This document shows, piece after piece, positions 47,374-57,381 of a stretch of DNA of 64,000 nt. The notes under the pieces are model-generated. The model had not been told where the DNA came from. It was given only the letters and a program-made list of their open reading frames with translations, and did not search any database. Position numbers and translations under genes: made by a program. The number at the start of each line of letters is the position of its first letter. The stretch's first letter is position 1. This DNA is from Hyaloraphidium curvatum (lineage: Eukaryota; Monoblepharomycota; Hyaloraphidiomycetes; Hyaloraphidiales; Hyaloraphidiaceae), in contig JAIVFI010000004.1 in the NCBI GenBank assembly GCA_025558095.1, positions 310,001 to 374,000 on the forward strand. Reading direction: 5' to 3'.

Positions 47374-47683
47374 TCGAGTTGCTTCTCTGTTTCGTGCTTG
47401 TTGAATTCAAGTTGCGCATTGCCGCGAAGACCGGAGTCACGCGTCGGCCGAATCATCCTCCCTCAGCGCAGACCACTGCCATGACAGGCATTCGGATCTC
47501 ACAATATCGCGTGATTGAGCTCCTGAAGGGGATGGGGGCTAGCGCCCAAAACATCACTATTCTCTATCATTGGTGCGCTTCCGGGGCTTCCTAGGCGACT
47601 CCTCTTCCTGCTTCCTCTCGTCCTTCACCCACGGCTTCCGTACCTGGCCCGTGTGTGCCACCATCATGTGAGAAGGCATGTCC
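47374..47683. other. Convergent intergenic region
   Basis: 310 bp between the SSH4 stop and the end of the RING/TRAF-like frame. No recognisable feature. Confidence 0.5.
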
Positions 47684-48487
47684 TCAGCTAGGGACTACAT
47701 TGCAAGACGAGTCAACGGAACACATGCTGCTTGACAGGGGGACAAACCTGGTGTCCGCAGCCGGGAAAGAGACAGAGACTGGGGCGTTTCGGGCACTGTG
47801 CACGGTGCGCTTCGAGCTCCGCGCGGGGGAGAATCGTGCCGCAACCTTGGATCCCGCATGGCTGTGGTACTTTGGGGCAATCCGCTTCGGGATGGTCCTA
47901 GAGATGAATTTTCGTGAGCTTTGCGCCGAGATCGGTGACGACGGCGCCCTCGGTCCTACCCAATCCACTTCCACCTCCGGCCAAAAGCCCGGCATCTTGA
48001 CGGAGTCCCTGCTCCTTTTCACGCACAATGGACACCCGAAACCAGGGCACGTCTTTATGTGCTCTTTGAGGTTCGATATCTCGCCTTTGGGCCACCCGCA
48101 GAACTCCTGGCGGGGACAGTTGACGAGCACGGCGAGGTAGTCGCGGTACGCCCTCCCGCCACGTTCTTCCAAAGAATCCATGCCCGTTATGGTGCCCCGG
48201 CACAAAGGGCATTGCTGCCGAGCGGCCCCCGTGGGGAAGCACTGTGCAACGCACTTTGCGCAGAGCATGTGCTCGCACGGCCTCAGCAACATCGGCATGC
48301 GTTGCGGGAGCGGGAGGCACTCTTCATGGCACACGATGCACTTGATGTCGATGGCGGCGTTCATCCCCTGAGAATCGTGTTGCGGAATTGCTGAGTTGGT
48401 GGGCATCGCTTCGAGTAGGGGTAGTCGCACTTGGTTCAGAAGATCCACCATCCGTTGCACGTCAGCTGGGTCGTAGTTCGATGCCAT
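47684..48487 (-). CDS. RING/TRAF-like zinc-finger protein, probably truncated paralogue
   Basis: One frame of 267 aa from ATG 48487. A RING (CIVC at 50-53, CEHMLCAKCV, CPLCRGTITGM) is followed by a TRAF-like finger: NCPRQEFCGWPKGEISNLKEHIKTCPGF. The same order and spacing occur in the gene at 55873-56861 (CPRWKSCGWEGAMSEVEAHLSKCQAF), so they are paralogues. After CPLCVKRSRD the similarity stops: the second TRAF finger and the coiled-coil exon of the relative are absent, and the last 110 residues (many Ser, no pattern) look like read-through of non-coding DNA. It may be a decaying copy or have an unrecognised intron. Introns were not placed. Confidence 0.6.
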   Translation of the reverse strand: MASNYDPADVQRMVDLLNQVRLPLLEAMPTNSAIPQHDSQGMNAAIDIKCIVCHEECLPLPQRMPMLLRPCEHMLCAKCVAQCFPTGAARQQCPLCRGTITGMDSLEERGGRAYRDYLAVLVNCPRQEFCGWPKGEISNLKEHIKTCPGFGCPLCVKRSRDSVKMPGFWPEVEVDWVGPRAPSSPISAQSSRKFISRTIPKRIAPKYHSHAGSKVAARFSPARSSKRTVHSARNAPVSVSFPAADTRFVPLSSSMCSVDSSCNVVPS

Positions 48488-49225
48488 TATGCCTTGAAGT
48501 CCATGGTATGTGGCCTCACGCGTGTCGCAGAACCACAGTGGGAGACGAGGAGCGGCAGCCCGCCCGCGCTGAAGAGGGGCGCGCAACCTGCGCGGTGGTG
48601 GAAGGCGCGCTGTGAGGCAATGCCGCCGGCACGGGGGCGCCTCAGCTCGCCCGCGCACCTGCGCAATGGACTTGAGTGGCGTTCGTGGACCCGTTTGGTG
48701 CCGCCGATTGGGGCGTTTCTAAGTCCATTCCTCCCGGCAGCGCCGCCGCCATTACATGCTCTCCTTGCATGATCCAGTCCCTCATGCCTATCTGCGGGGA
48801 CTCGCAGGGGGCCACGGCTATTGACCTTTGCGGCACGCCCTTCCTCCTCCCGGGACGGCTCTTCCATTCGGTCTCGTGTGTCACCTCCTCCACCAGGGCC
48901 TGGCTCGGCATGTGCCTGGAGATCGATTTCGGCCGGGAGGTGCAGCGCGTGGGCCTGACGGGCGGCTTGGCCGCTCCGATGGAGGGACGTCTCCGAACTC
49001 CCCTCCCTGTGCGGGAAGAGCACTGCAATGGGCCATGTCAATGCTTTAGAATTCGTACCTTACAGTTCAGCCCCTTTTAGCTCCCACCAGGGGTGAAGCC
49101 CCTCCGCTGCAGCCTCGGCACAAGGACTTCGTTTGCCTTTCCCAGCACCTCCTCGATCAACCCCCCTGACCTCGTGCCAGCATCAGCGCATCAGACGGTG
49201 ATTCTGCATACAACTTAGAACTAGC
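48488..49225. other. Region between RING/TRAF-like and AAA genes
   Basis: 738 bp. The centre (48771-48990) is the SSH4 fragment listed separately. The rest holds no supported gene. Confidence 0.5.
48771..48990 (+). pseudogene. Fragment of an SSH4 SPRY domain (duplicated copy)
   Basis: Plus-strand translation reads IQSLMPICGDSQG, FLLPGRLFHSVSCVTSS, WLGMCLEIDFGREVQRVGLTGG. This parallels the SSH4 gene at about 46081-46312 (LQSLMPTRGDPHV, FLLPGRHFHSVSYVTTS, WLSVCLEDDFGREVQRVYNLGLTGG). DNA identity is also high, e.g. TTCCATTCGGTCTCGT and GATTTCGGCCGGGAGG are shared exactly. Nine bases (three codons) are missing after GTGCAGCGCGTG. The copy lacks the rest of SPRY, the membrane segment and the PPxY tail. 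The frame remains open to 49080, but no full domain can form. Confidence 0.82.
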
Positions 49226-52200
49226 TCAGGCTGCAGGAACATTGCCCTGTACTCCAGCTGCAGGTACCACTGCGGGAACCCACCCTGGACCCTCGAGAAG
49301 TGCTTCAGGAACCATGGCGTGGTCGTTGAGCTCGACATGCATGGCAGGCAACGTGCCGCTCTGCTCAAATCCGATTGCATTGCTGCCGCCATCTAACCAA
49401 ACGACCTGCCATGGCGCACCGTGCAATCGATAGAGATTGAAAAGGTCCAGGATTGTGCCAGCTCTGAAAAGCAGCAACTCGATGGGCCCAACGTTGCTAG
49501 GCGAGTTGTGCCGAGCGAAGAGCTGAGCGCACGCCTTCTCCGCGCGGGTCAGGAGCTCAGGCTTGTCCGTCAGCCACAGGATCCTCGCTGTGTTGTCGTC
49601 TCCGGGGGTTACACTGTCTGCACCAAAGACTTGTGCCATCGTTGCCACTGAGTCTGGCTGCTGGTTCGGCTGCTGTCGCCGGCGGGGCCCCAGTTCGATC
49701 TTCACGCCCGGGTTCACGAGAACGCATCCCAGAGCATGGTCTTTGATACTGCAAGCTCCACGTCTGTTATCACGATCCTTAAATTGGCTTAGGCACCTGA
49801 CGCAAAGCTTGGGTTGCTGCAAGGCAAAGCAAAGCACAGTGGTTAGTTTCTCATCGACGGGGAGATCAAAGTCACTACCTGGCGGTTCCTTTCCTCGAAT
49901 CGCTCTCTGTCTTCCCGCTCCTTATCGGACTCAGGCCAGAACGTCTTCCTCGTAAGGCTGTGCAGCAGGAATGGGTGACGAACAACAACACAATAGACAT
50001 GCTTGAATCGGCCAGGCTGTCTCATCGCAGCGTCCAACGCATCAGACATGCCCCCAATTACAGCATCAAGCGCTCCTGGTCTGCGAAGATCGTGCGACAC
50101 GTTGGGCGCATCTCCAGCCCCTGTCACGGGGCCAACGGCAGCGTTTGTTATGGGCCGCGTGTCCCCGAAACGTTCGTGAAGCTGGACAGCGGCGTCCAGG
50201 TCTATGAGCGTCACGGATGACTTGGTGTTAAGGCGCTCCGCAAAGGTGGCGTTGATGGCACCTGAAACCGCTCCATCGTCCCCATCTCCAATGCTTAGCC
50301 TGTCCAACAAGGAAAAGTGGCCGACTCCGGCGTCGATGCAAGCTTGGAGGAGGGTCTGCGCAGTAAAGCGGGCCGCCACGCCTGATGCTGGATCCACCGG
50401 GATGCGGAGGTCCACAGTGTAGCGGGGCGGAGGGTCAGTCGCTAGACCCTTGTTCCTGAGGGCCTGGAGAACCTTGTTCAGCAGCACGCTGCCAAAAGCA
50501 ACGATTGACACCTTCATCTTGTCACTCTCGGTCCTCTGGACGTCACTTAAAACAAGCGAGTGGATCCAGTCGTTCCAGTATGCCACTTCACCTGGGTCCA
50601 GATCTGGTCGGCCTTGGAGGGTTGTAACAGCCTTGTTCCTAGCCTCCTCGGGATTTTTCTCGAGGAGCTCGACCGGCTCTCCGAGGCGGCTTAGCTGGCT
50701 TAGAAGTTGTTGCAAGTCTCCGTTCAACCTGCCCCCATCAGCGGCACGAAGGTCCCCTTCAACCCGTTTCCAAAGTGCCGGGTTGCGAACCAGTTTCCTA
50801 GCTTGAGCAACGTCATCCAGGGACCAGTGCTGCTTGAACTCTAACGCCTCGGCATGGGCAAGGGCCGCACGGATATCGCCAACGCAGCCCAACGTCTCGA
50901 CACGCGCCAAGATACAGCGACTGTTTCCGGCCTCGCGGAGCCCCGTGCAGTCGAGCAAGATCCTTCCCGTGAGCCGTGCGAAATCGGTGCTGAGAAAGTG
51001 GTTCTTGATGTGATCCACCAGCTGCTGACCTGCGCTCACCAGGTCTCCGCGTGCAGGGTACATGCGCGGCACAACCTCTCCGGCGAAGAGAATTTTCTCG
51101 GTCTGTGCGAAGGTGGCGAGCACGGCGCGGGCCACGTCCCGGATGGCATCGGAGACGTCCTTTGGCACGGCCGACACCAGCAGTTCCCTCGTGTTTGGGT
51201 GTGCAAGGTCGAGGGATCGGCACACCGAACGTGCCGTCGCTTCATCACCCGTGACGATCTGAGGCAGCGTAAGCCGGAGTCGTGTCATTGCACGGCGCAT
51301 CTGATCGTGAGAGAAACCCAGGGTCCAGGCCACCATAGTGCTGAAAAGGGTCCGGAGAACGTCGCCGTCCAAAACGAGCCTGCGTCCAGAAATCAAGCTA
51401 GGGAGTCGGCCCAGAAACTGGAAATCGATCCACGCGCGGCGCCCGTTGTTGTCTGGTTTGCCCATGTACACCTGCGTGGCGGTCCTGCGCTTGAAGGCTG
51501 GGTCCATCCTTTCCAGGTGGTTGGTGCCGCCGATGAGGATAAAGTTGGGCACGTCCTGCACCCCGCCTACGTGCGAGAGGATGACGCCGCGGAGGTCGCT
51601 CTTGGCGCCCTCCGCTGTGGCCCCTGACGGGGCGATGCCGTCGATCTCATCGATGGCGGCCGCGCAGATCCGCCACGGAACGAGCCCAGCCCGCGTGGCC
51701 AGCGCCCGGACCATGCCCGCGTTCTCGCCCACGTAGCCGCGGGCAAAGTCGGCCGCGCTCAGCGGGTCGCTGACGAGGTGGATGCCCAGGGAGGCGCACA
51801 TGCCACGCATGGCGTGCGTCTTGCCCGTACCGGGCGGGCCATACAGCAGGGCGCCACGAGGCATCTCCGCATCGGCCCCGGTGTAGTCCAGGACCTCGCG
51901 AAGGAGCACGTCCAAGACGTTGTCCACTCCGATCATGGCCACGATGCTCTTGCTGCCTGGTTTCGCGGATTCGCCAGGCTTCGTCAGCGCCCCAATAACG
52001 ACGTCGCCTCGGAGGGGAGGCAGCCTCTTGATCTCCATACCGAGCACCTCTTGCGACACGGGAACGGGCCGGGGGTGGGTTTCGCACCACAGCGCAACCT
52101 CGGTGAACCCGAGCTCCGAGTCGCGCACGGCCTCGCCTTCGCGGCGGACCTCGGCCTCGTGGGCGTCGAAGTAGTTGAACATCCGGAGGAAGTTGTGCAT

Positions 52201-53079
52201 CTGCGCGCGAGCCCAGAGGCGGCCGTCGCTGGCGTACTGGTCCCGGGCCCGCTCCCACTGCTTGAGCGCGCGAGCGTTCGCGTTCCAAAACTCGTTGCCG
52301 CCTCTCGCGCGCACGACTCTGAGGCCCACGCGATCGAGGTCGAAAGCACTCTCCGAAGGGGGCCCCCTACGCGTGGTGAAGGGGAGCAGCGGGCCTGACA
52401 CCTCCACGGTGACGTGGGGCGGCACGATATCGCAGCGGAAAGCATCTTTGATCAGCAACGCGGCCACGTTGGTTGCCTTCCTCCTCGCCTGCACTTGCGG
52501 CGGCAGATGGCGCTGGTCCTGCCCGCCCTGCGGCGGCTGGTTGCGCTGCCCTCCCGAACGGTCGTCGACCGGCTCACGCACGGCGATGGGGCAGAAAGGC
52601 GGCGGATTCAGCGCGCCGTCCGGGAGCTGCGTTGCATCGGCGGCGTTCAACGTGGCGAAGTAGCGCAGCGCGCCGCGCAGGCCAAGGCCCATGGCCTCGC
52701 GCGTGCCGGGCTCCGCGGCGATGATGGCGTGCAGGTCCAGCGGCACGCCGTTGTGCGTCTCCCCGTCGTCGTGCACGGTCACCGTGACGAGCGAGCGGCC
52801 GCCCTCCGCGCCGGTCGTCTTCCACAGTTCGATGGCGCGCTTGGCGGTGTCCCTCCACCACGCAAACCCGCGCGCCCTCAAGCCGCCCGCGAGCCACGCG
52901 ATGTCGAGGCTGTCGGCCGTATCGTGTGCGATGGCGGGGTCGGCGCCCTCCACCGCGACGAGCTCGATGGCGGCCGCGGCCTTGTCTAGGGCCTCGCGCA
53001 GCGCAGCGGGGTCGCCGTCGGCGAGGATGTCCAGGCGTAGCAGCGCGTTGCGCATCTCGTTTGTGAACGGCGCGGCCAT
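49226..53079 (-). CDS. Large AAA+ ATPase of unknown function
   Basis: Two exons: 53079-49879 and 49816-49226 (1263 aa). The open frame extends upstream past 55000, but that part is antisense to the divergent gene; ATG 53079 (MAAPFTNEM) is the first sensible start. The N-terminal 380 residues are unrecognised. The AAA module follows VLLREVLDYTGADAEMPRGALLY: Walker A GPPGTGKT at about 413-420, Walker B AAIDEIDG near 473-480, sensor GGTNHLERMDPAFKRR. The Walker B acidic pair and an Arg pair are intact, so ATPase activity is likely. The 700-residue C-terminus is helical, then an alpha/beta-like part (ILWLTDKPELL ... WQVVWLDGGSNAIGFEQSG) in exon 2. It does not match VPS4, katanin or BCS1 beyond the AAA core. 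It shares a 153-bp promoter region with the coiled-coil gene. Confidence 0.78.
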
Positions 53080-53232
53080 TGCTGCAGCGGGCGGACGAGA
53101 GGGTGGATGAGATGAGGCGCCTGCTGACAGGCCCTGGACAGGACCCGTACTGCGACGAGGAGGACCCTGATGACTTCTGCCCCGACTTGAGACTCGATTG
53201 AGATCAGCACCCCCGACGCCGTCGGCGCTCAG

Positions 53233-55671
53233 ATGGAGGGCCACGACCGCATCGCCAAAGCGCTGGGGCTCGACGCCGCCGGCGCCGTCGGCGACCTGAT
53301 GAAGGCCTTCCCCCCGCCCGCGCAGCCCGCCCCCGCGTCGGGCCCAACGCCCGGCGCGCAACCCGCTGGCCTCGCGGATCTCGTGCGCCGTGGTGTCGCG
53401 GTGCTCGAGCAGGGGCTCTCCATCGCAGCCGGCGTCATCGACGACCCCGAAGCCGCCGCTTCCGAGGTTGACCGCCGCGCCGCAGCCGGGGCCGTGCGCC
53501 GCGGCGCCGAAGCGCTGGAACGCATTCCGGAGCTGGCGCATATACGCCAGTTGGGGATGCTCCGCGGATGGGTGGAATCCATCGTAGCGGGCAACGGGCT
53601 GCCGCAAGCCGCGCAAATGCAAGGCCTGCTCGACCAGGTTGCCGGCGTAGCCGGCGGTCTGATCAACGCGATCATCCCCGTCGTCCCGCAAGGCCTGATG
53701 AACATCAGGCGGGACGCCTTGGACAAGGCCCACCGGGTCGCCGAGCTCGCCCGGCGCGCCCGTGAAGACCCTGCGGCCCTTACCAACATCACGGCCATGG
53801 GCGGCATCGTCGGCGCCCCCGAGGTCCTGCATGATCTCGGAAGCCGGATCACCGAGAATCCGGCGCTGGCCGAGCCTGCCGCGGGCGTCGTGCGCAGCTT
53901 TGAGGACCTGGTCACGTTCGAGAACGATCTGAGGCAGAGCGAGATTCAGTTCCAGGCCGAAGCGCGGGCTGCGGCAGATAGCCTGGAGAACGCGCGCCAG
54001 GCCGCCAGAGAAAACGCCTCGAAGCTTGGAGAACGCAAGAAAGAACTTGCGGCCAAGGACGCGGCGCTTGGCAAGGCCGAAGCGGCGGCCCTTGCGGCCG
54101 CAGCCAAGCAGCGCGCCGCTGCGGCAAACGTCCAGAGCAAGGCGCAGAACCTGGATGCGGCAGTGACGGCGCTGAAGAAAGCCGCGGCGGATCTGGAAAA
54201 CGCCAAGCAAGCCGTTTATGTGCAGGCGGAAATGCAGAAGCAGGCCAGCGCAGCCGCCCAGAAGGCCGGTCAGACGGCAGCTCAGGCACAGCAGCACCTG
54301 AAACAGGCGGACGCGGAGCTCGTGAATGCGCGAAATGCCGAGAAGGCTGCCACTGCAGCCTACGCTGCAGCGCAGCTGGCCACGAATGCGGCCCGCACGG
54401 ACATGAAAAATGCCAATCAGGCACTCGTCATCGCGGAGCAGACGCTTGAAGACGAGCAGATTAAGCTGGTGGGAAAGCGCAAGGAGAGGTCGGAGGCGGA
54501 GCGGGCCCTTCGGGAGGCGAAGCAGAAGGAGGCCGCTGCCCAGCGCCGCCAAAAGCAGCTCCAAAGTGCCCTGGATGCCCTCCGCCGGGCCCGCGCGGAA
54601 ACAGAGCGCAAGATCGAGGAAGCGCGCCGCAAGAAGTGCGACCTCTTCAAAGCCCTGGCCGGCCTCGCGTGCGTCCTCTTCCCCGCCGTGGCCCCGGCCA
54701 TCATGGCCGTGGCGGCGGTTGTGGGCAACGTCGCCGGCGCAATCCATGACGCCATCCATTCGGGCTCTCTCGACCAGATCGACGGACAGATCCGCAACGT
54801 GGAGAGCGCAATGACCACTTGCAACAGCGAGCTGACCGAGTCGACGAGCGCAGTGGCTCATGCCCAGACGAAGCTGACGAACGCGAGCAACCATATCACG
54901 ACGGCGGAGGATGCTGTCCAAAAGGCAGAGAATGATGCCCGGGCTAAGCGCAGCGAGGCCGCCAGCATGCGTGAGCGCTTCAGGGAGAAGGCGGCCGTCG
55001 AGCGGGAGAAGCAGAAGGAGGCTGCTTCCACTGCAGGAAAACTCAAGATCGCCCAGCATGGCAAGGCTCTAGCGGAGCACGCGGTGGCAGTGGCGGCCAA
55101 GGACGCTGCCAAGGCCGCGGAGAAGCAGAAGGAGGCCGGTGATATGCTGTCGCAGGCCAATCGGGATGCCCAGGCGGCAAATGCAAGCATGGCGCGGCTC
55201 CAGACTGAAAGGACGAACGCTGAGGATGCCGCCAACGCCGCGGAGGGAGAATGCAAGACTGCACACACTGAGCTCGACAAGGCCGACGACGAGAGGGTGC
55301 GCACCTACAACGAGTTCTCTTCTGCCGACGGAGAATCGCAGGATGCGCACGAAGAAGTCGCTAAAGCTCAGGATGGCGTTGATGCTGCCCGTGCCGACAT
55401 CGAGTACCACGAGATCGACGGCAACCGCGCTCAGGCATGCGCCCAAGCTGATGCCCGCCTGGCGGCCGATGCGCGCAACATGAACCAGCTCGGCATAGCC
55501 ACCCTGGGCAAGGGACTGGCCTCGGGCTTCGGCGTCCCGGCTGCAGTGGGGTACTTGGCCGATGGCCTTGTCAGCCAGCGTGAGGACGTTAGCGCTGAAG
55601 TCAGGCGCGTGCGCGAGCCACAGACTGAGCCTGAGCCGGAATTTGAACACGACAGGCCCTGGGCCGTGTAG
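53233..55671 (+). CDS. Large coiled-coil protein with central hydrophobic segment
   Basis: Intronless, 812 aa. Residues 1-220 are helical and Ala-rich. Residues 225-465 are a continuous coiled coil (Ala/Lys/Glu/Gln heptads). A Gly/Ala hydrophobic stretch at about 475-505 (ALAGLACVLFPAVAPAIMAVAAVVGNVAG) follows, long enough for one or two membrane passes. Then a second coil runs to about 740 and a short Ala/Gly stretch (TLGKGLASGFGVPAAVGYL) near 750. No signal peptide. Two long helices around a hydrophobic hairpin is a layout seen in membrane-remodelling scaffolds and in alpha-helical pore-forming proteins; no sequence motif of either was recognised, so function is open. The lack of introns over 2.4 kb is unusual here. 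Divergent with the AAA+ gene, which suggests a joint role. Confidence 0.75.
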   Translation: MEGHDRIAKALGLDAAGAVGDLMKAFPPPAQPAPASGPTPGAQPAGLADLVRRGVAVLEQGLSIAAGVIDDPEAAASEVDRRAAAGAVRRGAEALERIPELAHIRQLGMLRGWVESIVAGNGLPQAAQMQGLLDQVAGVAGGLINAIIPVVPQGLMNIRRDALDKAHRVAELARRAREDPAALTNITAMGGIVGAPEVLHDLGSRITENPALAEPAAGVVRSFEDLVTFENDLRQSEIQFQAEARAAADSLENARQAARENASKLGERKKELAAKDAALGKAEAAALAAAAKQRAAAANVQSKAQNLDAAVTALKKAAADLENAKQAVYVQAEMQKQASAAAQKAGQTAAQAQQHLKQADAELVNARNAEKAATAAYAAAQLATNAARTDMKNANQALVIAEQTLEDEQIKLVGKRKERSEAERALREAKQKEAAAQRRQKQLQSALDALRRARAETERKIEEARRKKCDLFKALAGLACVLFPAVAPAIMAVAAVVGNVAGAIHDAIHSGSLDQIDGQIRNVESAMTTCNSELTESTSAVAHAQTKLTNASNHITTAEDAVQKAENDARAKRSEAASMRERFREKAAVEREKQKEAASTAGKLKIAQHGKALAEHAVAVAAKDAAKAAEKQKEAGDMLSQANRDAQAANASMARLQTERTNAEDAANAAEGECKTAHTELDKADDERVRTYNEFSSADGESQDAHEEVAKAQDGVDAARADIEYHEIDGNRAQACAQADARLAADARNMNQLGIATLGKGLASGFGVPAAVGYLADGLVSQREDVSAEVRRVREPQTEPEPEFEHDRPWAV

Positions 55672-55872
55672 GGCCCCTTACTTCGACCCCGCCTTGGATC
55701 ACGCAGGAGGTAGGTTTCCCCGTCAGATGTCCAGTTTTGTCGCGCGAGCTCTGACTATGATTCCGTAGTTGGAGATGCAATCCCAAGGAAGATCACAATC
55801 ACGTTGTATCGTGTGTGTTGGTCTATTTGAAAACAGTGACATTGGAAATCAAAGTTGCTTTGCATTGGTACG

Positions 55873-56861
55873 CTACTTTGGGTCCCAGACTCCGGATTTT
55901 TTGAGAGTGTTGAAGAACCAATAGACCCGTTTGCTCTTGCTCTTGTAGACGCGGATGCGATCAGGTGCATCATTGGGCGGGTTGGCTCTGAGTTCCATGA
56001 TGGTGTCATCTCGGTCACTGATGGCAAGGCAATCATCGGCAACGCCCAATGTGAAGGTACCCAGATTGAGCTTTTCCATAGACAACTGCGCACGGAGCTC
56101 CTCAACCGTGTTCTTGAGCCCGGACATCTCCACCAGCTGGGCCTTGAGGTCATCCACTTCTCTCATAAGGGAAGCAATGGCCTTGGAGCTCAGGCGCAAG
56201 TGTTCCTGCGTGCTGGACAAAAGGTGTCGTGCAAGGGCATCTCTGGTGCCCTGCTAAATGCTCAGCTCGGTCCTCCAAATGTCTACGGAAGACAACGTAC
56301 CTCGAAAGCAGGGCAGAGTTCGCACTTTACAAGGTAGTCTGGGCATGTTTCATCATGTTGGTCTTTCCATATCCTCTCCACAGGCCGGAAAAGCTCCATG
56401 CCGCGCTCCTTCACGTGCGCTTGGCAGTTCTCGCAGCGGAAGGCTTGACACTTCGAGAGATGTGCCTCTACTTCCGACATGGCACCTTCCCAGCCGCAGC
56501 TTTTCCATCTTGGGCACTGCACCTTGAAGCTGAGATACTGGCGTTTCCCAAAAGCGGTCCACTCTTCGAAATTGATCGCGCCCACCACGTTTCCCTTGCA
56601 CGATGGGCAGAGCACACGGGTGTCCGGTGGCGCAGGCGCAGGATCGTCCTTCAGGTTCTGCAACGCGTCCGACGCATTGCTCCGACCGTTCTTCCGCCCG
56701 CTCTTGAGCGCTTCCCAGCAGTAAGGCTCCCCGCAGAGATGGTGCTCGCACGCTTTCTCGTCGGTCTGGAGCAGAACAGGATTGCGCCAAGGGTAGCACT
56801 CGTTCAAGCAAATGGGGCACGGGAACGCCGGCGGCGGTGGTTCGCGGCCAACGGTCGCCAT
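55873..56861 (-). CDS. RING/TRAF-type zinc finger and coiled-coil protein
   Basis: Two exons: 56861-56301 and 56253-55873 (313 aa), 47-nt intron with GTACGT donor. RING: CPICLNECYPW (Cys15, Cys18), CEHHLCGEPYC, then a 40-residue loop and CPSCKGNVVGAI. Two TRAF-like fingers follow: CPRWKSCGWEGAMSEVEAHLSKC and CENCQAHVKERGMELFRPVERIWKDQHDETC. Exon 2 adds a coiled coil (SLMREVDDLKAQLVEMSGLKNTVEELRAQL) and a small end domain. RING, TRAF fingers, coil is the TRAF layout without the MATH domain. Likely an E3 ligase. Paralogous to the truncated frame at 47684-48487. Confidence 0.8.
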
Positions 56862-57381
56862 TGTCTGGAAGAAGGCCTGCGACCGCACGGGGAGCACACG
56901 CGATGGCCTCTGCGGGTACCGGGCTGCAATCGGGGCGCGTTGCTTTTGGCCGCAGAGCCTGTGGTCCGGGGCGTGATATGGATCTGTTTACTAGACCAAA
57001 ACCCTCCAACCCGGTTCAACCCTCCTTCAACCCTCTTCAACCCTCTTTCAACCCTCCCCAACCCTCCCCCACCGGGCAAAACCCCCTGAGAGGCCACCTG
57101 CGCGCCGGTCCCGTCCCAGACACGCGTCGGCGTAGCCTTCTCTGCCCTCGAATCAACGCTACCGTCGCGAGGAGCCTCGCCTTCCCGCGTGTCGCGACGG
57201 TTTATAGCTTCCTGTCCCCGGGAGGAGACGAGGCCTCTGTTGAAGAACCCCTGGGGACATTCTGCACGAGAATGACTCCAAGCAGGGCAGTCTGAGCTCT
57301 AGGAAGGACTGTGGCGCCGAGGACGAGGCCAACTGATCCGAACCGTCGCGTCTCGACGCGACTTCTCGGGCCAGCGGAGGC
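56862..57381. promoter_or_regulatory. Divergent region upstream of transposase-like gene
   Basis: 520 bp between the RING/TRAF start and the DUF6729-type gene start. It contains the AACCCTC repeat (56998-57072). No other signal recognised. Confidence 0.4.
56998..57072 (+). repeat. AACCCTC short tandem repeat
   Basis: About seven AACCCTC copies, mostly spaced 10 nt apart by TTC/CTT linkers (TTCAACCCTC units). The complement, GAGGGTT, is loosely like TTAGGG telomere repeats but is not a perfect array. It sits about 310 bp before the transposase-like ATG. Confidence 0.8.

Noticed and set aside
53100-55059. Upstream extension of the AAA+ reading frame on the minus strand by about 660 codons
   Set aside because: It lies exactly antisense to the coiled-coil gene, is Arg/Leu/Ala low-complexity with no motif, and arises from GC-biased third positions.
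53233-55671. Calling the coiled-coil protein a pore-forming toxin
   Set aside because: Only a general helix-hydrophobic-helix layout is visible; no family motif, signal peptide or toxin neighbour supports it.
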